Assembly: GCF_001956045.1 (NCBI RefSeq)
Contig: NZ_MRTH01000062.1
Coordinates: forward strand, 1 to 25,294
DNA length: 25,294 nucleotides
Direction: 5' to 3'
DNA from: Paenibacillus sp. FSL H7-0331
Lineage (GTDB): Bacteria; Bacillota; Bacilli; Paenibacillales; NBRC-103111
Shown: positions 7,783 to 13,454 of the stretch, piece after piece
Position numbering within the stretch: position 1 is the stretch's first letter
Layout: each line of letters opens with the position of its first letter
Notes under the pieces: generated by a model
Database searches by the model: none
Told to the model about the DNA's origin: nothing
What the model saw: the letters and a program-made list of their open reading frames with translations, nothing else
Translations under genes and position numbers: made by a program

Positions 7783-8019
7783 TCACTTAACCATTATGTA
7801 GACTATCAAATGTGCGATGCCGATCCCTATCGCAATACGAATAAGCACGCGTTCCACTTTCCGTTGTTTTTCCGGTACGCTGGACTCCGTCGGGAAAATC
7901 CGTGTTAATTCGCAGCCACAACGGAAACGGTGACCCGGCTTACATTCCGCGCATAGATTGTCCCGACATTGAGCGCATGCGTACAACGCGGCGGTATCGT
8001 TATGGAACGTACATTTCAT
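7783..8019 (-). CDS. Small B-box zinc-finger membrane protein
   Basis: The product has 78 aa, with ATG 8019 preceded by AAAGGAGAA. Residues 3-36 hold the B-box pattern: C3-x2-H6, C15-x2-C18, C23-x2-C26, then H30 and C34/C36. A charged linker (PEKQRKVER) leads to a single C-terminal transmembrane segment at about 57-76. It has the same architecture as the 112-residue protein two genes downstream, so the two are probably distant paralogues. It is the first gene after a promoter and leader hairpin and lies 42 nt upstream of the signal peptidase gene. Confidence 0.68.
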   Translation of the reverse strand: MKCTFHNDTAALYACAQCRDNLCAECKPGHRFRCGCELTRIFPTESSVPEKQRKVERVLIRIAIGIGIAHLIVYIMVK

Positions 8020-8042
8020 CGCGTGTTCTCCTTTAACGCAAA

Positions 8043-8069
8043 AATCCGCAGAGTTCTTCTCCGCGGATT
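8043..8069 (-). terminator. Terminator-type hairpin in the leader of the B-box/signal peptidase genes
   Basis: On the minus strand AATCCGCGGAG pairs with CTCTGCGGATT (11 bp with one G-U) around an AAGAA loop, and TTTTTG follows. It ends the transcript of the 63-residue gene. It also lies downstream of a candidate promoter at 8103-8131, so it may attenuate that transcript. Confidence 0.7.
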
Positions 8070-8102
8070 CTTCGTCATACCGGTGCTTCCGGATATATCC
8101 AT

Positions 8103-8131
8103 ATATTACTATATTGTGGAGGGACGCGCAA
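8103..8131 (-). promoter_or_regulatory. Candidate sigma-A promoter for the B-box/signal peptidase genes
   Basis: On the minus strand TTGCGC (-35) and TAATAT (-10) are separated by exactly 17 bp. They lie just after the stop of the 63-residue gene and about 85 nt before the first B-box gene. The -35 box is only a partial match. Confidence 0.5.
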
Positions 8132-8139
8132 TAACTAAT

Positions 8140-8331
8140 TTACAGCGTTTCCTTCGCAGGATAGGCGGCCTTTATCTCGTCAAGACTATCGTATTTTTCC
8201 GTTTCGAATACGATTATGGCCGGGCTTTTAGCGGTGCGGTCTTTTAAAATGTGACCGTAATAGCGGCCGTTCTTTTCGAAGATGACGATGGTACGATTGG
8301 CTTCGTTTAGTAGCGAGTAGCGTTCGATCAT
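8140..8331 (-). CDS. Small 63-residue protein, unknown function
   Basis: ATG 8331 is preceded by CGGAGG at a good distance. The product, MIERYSLLNEANRTIVIFEK ... YYGHILKDRTAKSPAIIVF, looks like a small beta-rich cytosolic domain ending in a helix (SLDEIKAAYPAKE). I recognise no family. It starts 25 nt after the end of the TAG-interrupted gene and ends just before a promoter and a terminator hairpin, so those two genes probably formed one short operon. Confidence 0.55.
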   Translation of the reverse strand: MIERYSLLNEANRTIVIFEKNGRYYGHILKDRTAKSPAIIVFETEKYDSLDEIKAAYPAKETL

Positions 8332-8356
8332 GTGCGTGAGCCTCCGTTTTTCGCTG

Positions 8357-8815
8357 TTATGGGTGTGGTAATTTTGCCACTATTTCTATCACATTTCTAA
8401 CTAGTGATGCAGCATTATTAGCTGAAGCCAGGTGTTTGCTTAATTTCTCTATTGCACTACTCTTGTCGTCTATTTTGCCCTCTTCAATCGACCGAACAGC
8501 GCTCTGAAGTGCATCAACTAAGTCTTTCAGTTCCGATATTTGCGCTGAGACTGACTATTTGTTTTGATTTTGAGCGTATGCTAAGTATGCCTCACTGCCT
8601 TCTCGTTTCAGGTATATACCGATTATGCTGTTATTTACCTTTTGAAACTCAACAAATCCTTGTTTCTCAAGTATATCTAACTCTTGCTCAATGCCAAATT
8701 GACTCTTTTTTATATCAGAGAGAATCCAACCTATCGGAATTGACCTTTCTTTAAAGCGAGGGGTTAGTTTTTCGAGCACAAAAATGATTTGCTGTTGTGT
8801 TTTATTCATAATCAA
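8357..8815 (-). pseudogene. Winged-helix-like protein gene split by an in-frame TAG
   Basis: The start is probably TTG 8815, with AAGGGA 8 nt upstream; ATG 8809 is the alternative. The first 86 residues (KTQQQIIFVLEKLTPRFKER, IGWILSDIKKSQFGIEQEL, ILEKQGFVEFQKV) look like a winged-helix DNA-binding domain. A TAG at 8557-8555 ends this frame. The same frame continues without another stop for 65 codons: QISELKDLVDALQSAVRSIE, KSSAIEKLSKHLASANNAA, VRNVIEIVAKLPHP and then TAA. The second part is an amphipathic helical domain of clearly coding character. The simplest reading is a nonsense mutation in a 152-residue regulator-like protein; TAG readthrough is possible but unsupported. Confidence 0.6.
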
Positions 8816-8868
8816 TGGATCAGTCCCTTATTAGATAATAGAAGTAACGTCAAATAATTCCACAAATT

Positions 8869-8917
8869 ATTACAATTATCAAGATTGTATCATACAAGTC
8901 CCTGTATGGACTTGTAT
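8869..8917 (-). promoter_or_regulatory. Candidate promoter with a 10-bp palindrome over its -35 box
   Basis: ATACAAGTCC (8892-8901) and GGACTTGTAT (8908-8917) form a perfect 10-bp inverted repeat with a 6-nt centre. On the minus strand TTGTAT within this palindrome and TGTAAT (8874-8869) are 17 bp apart, a plausible promoter for the TAG-split winged-helix gene. The palindrome may be an operator, perhaps autoregulatory. Read on the plus strand it is followed by TTTTG, so a weak terminator is an alternative. Confidence 0.4.
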
Positions 8918-8958
8918 TTTGTGCGGTTAGTTACTAATACGTTAAAGAAAGGTAATAA

Positions 8959-9714
8959 GAAGGTGATGACGCTGTTGTTTATCTGCTTGGCCACTCCTAT
9001 GCTTCCGGAAAATCCTCCCAAACTATTGAGGGCTTCATGGGTGCTGAACAGGTGACGAGGGCGGAGGCAGTTCAATGGTTTAGAAAACTACAATTAAAAG
9101 GAATGAACCAATTACAACAAAGACCTGAATCTCCCTCCGATCGAAGCTTGCTAAGTAATCTACCACCTTCTCAAAGCGATGAAATGCCGGACTTTGTATT
9201 TACTCAGCTCACCCTGGAAGACTTCAATTTGAATGATCCAATAAGAAACATTAGTTTCAAAATGGGAAGTTCAAGGGAATCTATTGAAGAGCAAATAGGC
9301 ATTTCTACAGAGCAAAACTATTCTAAATACGATACCTATGGGCGACTATTCATTCATTATGACGCAAACGGACTTATGGATAGTTGGTACATAAGCGATT
9401 CGATTCATTTACCTTTCCAGACAAACAGAGGGGTCAAGCTTGAGGAAAGCACTTACTTTGATATCTTGAGCATATATGGAACTGCAGGAGGCGATTTTAA
9501 TAATTATGGATTATCCCTTAATTATTTATACGAGGAAGTTGACGGGAAGCTTGTACCACGATTTTCTCGTTATGAAATTGTCGATACAGATCATGCATAT
9601 AACCTCTCTTTTATTATTGACAAGAAAACTTATAAGGTCAATTATATTCATGTTTCAACTTATAACTTTGGCTATATAGAGCCCATTGAGAAGTATCTTA
9701 ATAAGAAGAAGTAA
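8959..9714 (+). pseudogene. 5'-truncated SLH-domain protein with unknown C-terminal domain
   Basis: The coding similarity begins right after two stops at 8953-8958: GDDAVVYLLGHSYASGKSS, then the SLH signature GAEQVTRAEAVQWF and KGMNQLQQRPESPSDRSLL. The first in-frame ATG, 9037, lies inside the SLH repeat and has GAGGG upstream, which would give 225 aa without signal peptide. The rest (DFVFTQLTLEDFNLNDPIRN, LFIHYDANGLMDSWYIS, YGLSLNYLYEEVDGK) is a beta-rich domain that I do not recognise. SLH proteins are exported and bind secondary cell wall polymer. This copy has lost its export signal and most of its SLH region, so it is probably dead, although the open frame downstream is intact. Confidence 0.6.
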
Positions 9715-10767
9715 CTTTATTACTATTTTGTAGCCAAATACCTATCGAATTCAATTACGGAGGTTGCCATCCGAGAAAAAATATCTTTGATGTGCAGTAA
9801 AATACATAATGAAGAGTTTGCAAATGTCATCATGTTTTTAACTCATTTGTCAAAAGATCCGTTTATCCTCAATGAATTATTTGGATATGCCCAACAAATA
9901 TTTGCAGATACCATACCCGCCACTTTAGATAATGAGGAAGTAACTGCTTTTAACAGTTTAGTTGGAGAAGTGCCAAAAATGGTGTATCAGAATATAGAAG
10001 TCAAAAAGCATCGTGAAGAACGGCTGAAAATGAAGGACGAAATCGATCGGAGCAAAAAAGAGGTTGCCACTGCTTCGTCGACAAACCCGATTCCAGAAGC
10101 TGAAGGTGAAGTAGCTGAAGGTGAAGATTTTGAAATGGACTTTGCAGATAAACTGAATTTGGGATTCAAGATGGTCGAAATTATTGGGCAGATTTTGAAA
10201 AGTTATTACGGTTCCATAAAGGCAGATGAAAAATATATTTTATGTGAGGAAGCCTATATGCTGGGCTTACGGTCATTAAATTCTTTTTTATCGATACTCA
10301 GTTCAGATATTGAGGCCTTTTCCTCGCATTTACAGTCTATCATGGCACAAAGGCTGAGCAAAGAAATGGATAAAGCCGAATTCGAGAAGCAAGTAAGAAG
10401 GTTGTTATTTAGCATTAGTTGTGGTATATCCTTGCAATCGATAAAGCGAGTATCAGATTCTGTGGGATCGGTAACATTATATGAAACTTTTAAAAAAATA
10501 TCTGCTAGCCATCCCACAACGGCTGTAAAGTTGATAGAAATATCCATTAGATTAGACCAGTCAAGGACCTTGCCTTTTAACGAGTTAAAACGATTAAAAA
10601 CGGAACTTGAAAGTAATTTAATGGCATACAGCCTTCTACGTGGCATAGTTATTAATCACATGTACATGTTTAATGCGTCATTCAAAGAAAAACAACAAAT
10701 TTGCGATCTCCTTGCGATATCCATGAAAAATCAGAGGTCTATTGAGTTGCTTTCACCACAAATGTAA
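9715..10767 (+). pseudogene. C-terminal fragment of a large NTPase-type protein
   Basis: The coding character starts immediately after the TAA of the SLH gene and in the same frame: LYYYFVAKYLSNSITEVAI, then SKIHNEEFANVIMFLTHLSK. 'YYFVAKY' followed by a helical repeat and 'FLTHLSKD' is the pattern I know from the region after the ATPase core of large STAND/NACHT-like proteins. A charged coiled linker (REERLKMKDEIDRSKKEV) and a long helical C-terminal region follow, ending LLAISMKN...LLSPQM. No P-loop is present. The candidate starts TTG 9787 and ATG 9790 lack a proper ribosome binding site. The family assignment is from memory of pattern, not a search. It is best read as a 5'-deleted gene joined to the SLH remnant. 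Confidence 0.42.
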
Positions 10768-10921
10768 TACACCAATTACCTCTCGAGCTAATCTGGAAAT
10801 TGAACTATAGATGGTTGTGAGGAATGGCGGGATGAGTATCGTAACCAATAAAAATATGAGGCTTGGACGGACTTTCAAGGAAAGACGAGGTTACGCGTTT
10901 TGTTGATTTGAGAAGCCCCTG

Positions 10922-11109
10922 CCTATAGTCATTAGAGATTTGTCGCGTATCTACGCGGCGGCCAGTCGGCCTTGGTCTTCAGAGGAGTTTCAGGGAAGCG
11001 TATTCAGAAGACAACCCTGCACTGCCTAGCCGCATCGCGGCCAGTCGCTACGCTCCTTTAAGGCAGTGAGGGTTCGTAGATACACAAACGTTATAAGAAA
11101 TTGCCGCAA
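10922..11109 (+). repeat. Structured element A (attC-like), upstream of the uppS fragment
   Basis: The continuous 3' arm 11061-11083 pairs with two separated left segments. AGGCAGTGAGGGTT (11061-11074) pairs with 11013-11027, with one bulged G. CGTAGATAC (11075-11083) pairs with GTATCTACG at 10947-10955. Between the left segments lie a GGCC-AGTC-GGCC hairpin and a stem GTCTTC/GAAGAC (10975-10980 with 11007-11012), whose 26-nt loop holds TTTCAGGGAAGCGTATTCA. A tip hairpin CCGC-ATC-GCGG is at 11030-11040. The element ends AAACGTTATAAGAAAT (11086-11101) then CCGCAA. It shares this end and the loop with element B. The 5' limit is uncertain; a degenerate end may lie near 10828. Confidence 0.7.
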
Positions 11110-11128
11110 TAATAGGGGGTATATCAAG

Positions 11129-11430
11129 ATGTTCAAAATAATTAATCCTGCAATGAACTATGGTGGCAAAGCGGATATTATTCAAGCAATTAAAAAATAC
11201 ATCCAAGAAGGAAAAGACGTTAATGATCTGAACGAAACTATTTTTGAGTCTATATACCGTCCACGCCAGATTTAATTATTAGAACAAGTGGAGAACAGCG
11301 GCTAAGCAACTTTTAGCTTTGGCAGTCCTCTAAATCAGAATTAATGTTTGTTGATACTTTATGGCCGGATTTTAATATGGAGGTTCTTAAGCAGGCTTTA
11401 TTAAATTATCAGAGCAGAAAGATTTTGTAG
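11129..11430 (+). pseudogene. uppS: Undecaprenyl diphosphate synthase fragment, broken
   Basis: ATG 11129, with GGGGG upstream, opens a 48-codon frame: NPAMNYGGKADIIQAIKKY then DLNETIFESIYRP. This is the central 'ALNYGGRxEI...AI' region of cis-prenyltransferase UppS, which makes the C55 lipid carrier for the cell wall. A one-base frame change near 11260 leads into PDLIIRTSGEQRLSNF, an in-frame TAG, then [19 protein letters not shown], ending at TAG 11428-11430. 'RTSGExRLSNFLLWQ..YSEL.F.D.LWPDF' is the UppS active-site and C-terminal signature. The first half with the catalytic Asp is absent. The fragment begins 20 nt after element A and ends 16 nt before element B, so it is the cargo of one unit. 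Confidence 0.8.
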
Positions 11431-11445
11431 GTATTTTCAGAGAAG

Positions 11446-11630
11446 GCGCCAACATCTTATAACACCATGTTCCCACTGCGGCTCCTACGGAGCTTCGGTC
11501 TGCAAGAAGAATTTCGAGGAAGCATAATCAGCAGACACACCTGCACCGACTAACCGCATCGCGGCGGCCCTAAAGGGCTTAAGGTGGTGGGACGTCAGGA
11601 ATACGGAAACGTTATAAGAAATCCCCGCAA
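11446..11630 (+). repeat. Structured element B (attC-like), between uppS fragment and NUDIX gene
   Basis: The ends are complementary: CTTATAAC (11456-11463) and GTTATAAG (11611-11618), with TTCC/GGAA inside. Hairpin 1 is GCTCC-TAC-GGAGC. A stem GTCTGC/GCAGAC (11498-11503 with 11531-11536) has a 27-nt loop holding TTTCGAGGAAGCATAATCA. The tip hairpins are CCGC-ATC-GCGG (11554-11564) and GCCC-TAAA-GGGC (11567-11578). The order of parts is the same as in element A, and the stem GTCTTC/GAAGAC of A has changed on both sides here. The 3' end AAACGTTATAAGAAAT is identical to A. Confidence 0.75.
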
Positions 11631-11676
11631 AACAGATAATTTTTAATCCTTACTAATAAAGACGGAAGGAAATAAT

Positions 11677-12141
11677 ATGGAAATTAACAGTTTTGAACTT
11701 TCTGAAATTAATCACGAGAAAATAAAATATGTAGTTTTGCTTGCAGAATTCAAAGAAGAACTGATCATTATAAGAAATAAAGAAAGAACTTTATGGGAGT
11801 TGCCTGGCGGGAAGAGAGAAGAAGGTGAACTACTTCTTAAAGCAGCTAGTCGTGAGCTGTTCGAAGAAACGGGAGCAATTCATTTTGAACTTATTCCGTA
11901 TGGAATATATCAAATGAATGGTAGTTACGGCATGAATTTCTATGCTGAAGTTAAAGAACTTGGAGAACTGCCTAACTATGAGATCGCAGAAATAAAATTA
12001 AGTAAAACATTACCGGAAAACCTGAACTACGGAACAATTTATTACAAGATGTATGACCAGTGGAATGAAATTAAAAGCAAGAAAGAGTTTAAGAAATATA
12101 GAGTGAATTATAAAGACGAAAGAATTAAATATGAATTTTGA
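11677..12141 (+). CDS. NUDIX hydrolase
   Basis: The product has 154 aa. ATG 11677 is preceded by GGAAGGA at good spacing. The NUDIX box is complete: GKREEGELLLKAASRELFEE then TGA (residues 45-67), with G45, E51, R59-E60 and E63-E64 in the GX5EX7REUXEEXGU positions that bind the catalytic metal. The substrate side reads TLWELPGG. Such enzymes cleave nucleoside diphosphates linked to another moiety. The general pattern is near YtkD-type nucleotide pyrophosphatases, but the substrate cannot be fixed. The low-GC gene is intact and sits between elements B and C, whose facing ends are 15/17 complementary, so it is the cargo of a cassette-like unit. No promoter is visible inside the unit. Confidence 0.9.
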   Translation: MEINSFELSEINHEKIKYVVLLAEFKEELIIIRNKERTLWELPGGKREEGELLLKAASRELFEETGAIHFELIPYGIYQMNGSYGMNFYAEVKELGELPNYEIAEIKLSKTLPENLNYGTIYYKMYDQWNEIKSKKEFKKYRVNYKDERIKYEF

Positions 12142-12156
12142 GAACAGTTCGGAGAG

Positions 12157-12440
12157 GCGGGGACATCTTATAAAACCGTGTTCCCATTGCGAATAGAGGT
12201 CAAGGCCTCACTCGATAACATCGAAACAAAAGAGATGACACCCTAAACAAGTCAAAGGCTAAACAATGTTTGTCTCGCGGCACCAGGACACAAGCATAGG
12301 TGTATATTCGAGGAAATGTGAAGATGATAGTGGAGAAGAAGGTTGTCTATTATCGCAACCTGCACTAAGCAAACGAATCGTTGAGGGTCCAAAAAGGGTA
12401 GCTTGTCCCGCTTTTTATCATGCTCCTCTCTTAGTCACAA
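12157..12440 (+). repeat. Structured element C (divergent attC-like copy)
   Basis: The 5' end GCGGGGACATCTTATAA (12157-12173), followed by ACCGTGTTCCCATTGCG, matches the 5' end of element B (ACATCTTATAACACCATG, then TTCCCACTGCG). Further in are ATTCGAGGAAATG (12305-12317), which corresponds to the conserved loop of A and B, and AACCTGCAC (12357-12365), which corresponds to their bulged CCTGCAC. The stems are less clear than in A and B, so this copy is probably decayed. The 3' limit is uncertain. A hairpin AAAAAG...CTTTTT (12391-12416) inside it looks like a terminator for the NUDIX transcript. Confidence 0.5.
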
Positions 12441-12512
12441 GCTAAGAAAACGTGAGCTTTAAAAAAATTAAAAAGCAAGCAAAGTGTTCCATACAGGGAG
12501 GTAAGAAAAAAT

Positions 12513-12572
12513 ATTTACATACGATCAAATGTCATTCAACAGTTGGAAACGATAGCTGAAAAAATCGGATAA
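12513..12572 (+). other. Possible remnant of a tiny ORF between elements C and D
   Basis: GGGAGG at 12496-12501 is followed 11 nt later by an ATT-initiated frame of 19 codons, IYIRSNVIQQLETIAEKIG, ending at TAA. The composition is protein-like and the ribosome binding site is strong, but the start codon is non-standard. It may be the stump of a deleted cassette gene, or chance. The rest of 12441-12576 shows nothing recognisable. Confidence 0.2.
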
Positions 12573-12576
12573 TGGG

Positions 12577-12750
12577 CTGGTTAGCGTGAGGGTCGGTAGA
12601 AGTTGCGGGGCATACGCCCCTGGGTTTACCCGTGGTATTTCAGGGAAATGAAATAAGCAAATAGCTCTACGAACCTAACCGTGTCACGGCCGGCAGCAAG
12701 CTGCCATGAGGTTCTCGGGTTCGTAAATACAAGAACATTAATATGACAAA
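12577..12750 (+). repeat. Structured element D (attC-like), upstream of the DUF5677-like gene
   Basis: Hairpin 1 is GGGGC-ATAC-GCCCC (12607-12620). The conserved loop is ATTTCAGGGAAATGAAATA. The tip hairpin is CCGT-GTC-ACGG (12679-12689), where A and B have CCGC-ATC-GCGG, so a C-G pair has become U-A. A second tip hairpin is GGCAGC-AA-GCTGCC (12692-12705). TACGAACC pairs with GGTTCGTA (12668-12675 with 12718-12725). The 3' end GGTTCGTAAATACAAGAAC aligns with GGTTCGTAGATACACAAAC of element A, and then decays (ATTAATATG instead of GTTATAAG). Confidence 0.6.
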
Positions 12751-12766
12751 CAGAATAAGTAAAAGG

Positions 12767-13139
12767 ATGATGGACCCTGGAGATTTCGAGCCCTGAAGAC
12801 TTTATAGACCTAAAACTGAATAAATATATAGAACTACTTGAGAATTTTCAGGAATTAGGAAATAAAATTCTCTCAGAGGTAACATTAGAATCCCAAAGAA
12901 ACAATAAATCTAAACCATCTCTATTTATTAGCATAGTGATGATAAATAGAATGTTAGAATGCATGAGTTCTATTAAATTATTAATATTATTAGGACACAA
13001 ACGAGATGCTGCTAACTTACTGCTGAATCTAATCGAGTTAAGATTAGATCTTATTTATATAAGTTTAGATGATAACCACGCTAATGAATGGCTAGATCAC
13101 GATAAAGAACATGTAAAACCATGGAAGGTTATAGTATGA
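12767..13139 (+). pseudogene. DUF5677-like protein gene, frameshifted and truncated
   Basis: AAAAGG precedes ATG 12767/12770, but that frame stops after ten codons. The coding frame begins beside it at 12771 (LEISSPEDFIDLKLNKYIEL ...) without a normal start, which indicates an early indel. The body (RMLECMSSIKLLILLGHKRD, LIELRLDLIYISLDDN, WLDHDKEHVKPWK) resembles the DUF5677 helical family, with its 'E...S...LL..G....A..L.R.L.E...N..Y' pattern. It stops at TGA 13137-13139, well before the usual end of that family. DUF5677 proteins are of unknown biochemical function and common in accessory DNA. It lies after element D and ahead of a terminator. Confidence 0.5.
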
Positions 13140-13223
13140 TTATTAGCTTTGGTTAAAGTGCATTATATTAGAAAAAGTTTGATTGGGTTTCCAATAGATA
13201 GTCTGTAACATGGATGAAGCTGA

Positions 13224-13252
13224 AGATCCGCTCCCCTTGGAGTGGGTCTTTG
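13224..13252 (+). terminator. Rho-independent terminator closing the cassette region
   Basis: AGATCCGCTCC (13224-13234) pairs with GGAGTGGGTCT (13239-13249) over 11 bp, including two G-U pairs, with a CCTT loop. TTTGATTTT follows. From here to 13454 I see no further gene. Confidence 0.7.
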
Positions 13253-13454
13253 ATTTTCTATTATGGTTTAGTACTAAAGATATATATTGAGAAATACTCA
13301 CTGGTCAGTCAAGGATCATGTAAGGATAAATTGAATGATGTAAATTGAGTCGGAATTAAACAAATCTCCATATCTGAACTAGTATAAGTCTAAAGAAATT
13401 GAAGTGATGATGTAAAAGATTATTAGCACGTTTTTGTAAGAAAGGTTGATACTC

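Noticed and set aside
10922..12750. CRISPR array or simple direct repeats
   Set aside because: The repeats are long, divergent and structured, with genes instead of short spacers between them.
10922..12750. IS200/IS605 right ends with omega RNA, or group II introns
   Set aside because: No TnpB/IscB, reverse transcriptase or domain V-like sequence is seen. This was not searched, so it remains a weak alternative.
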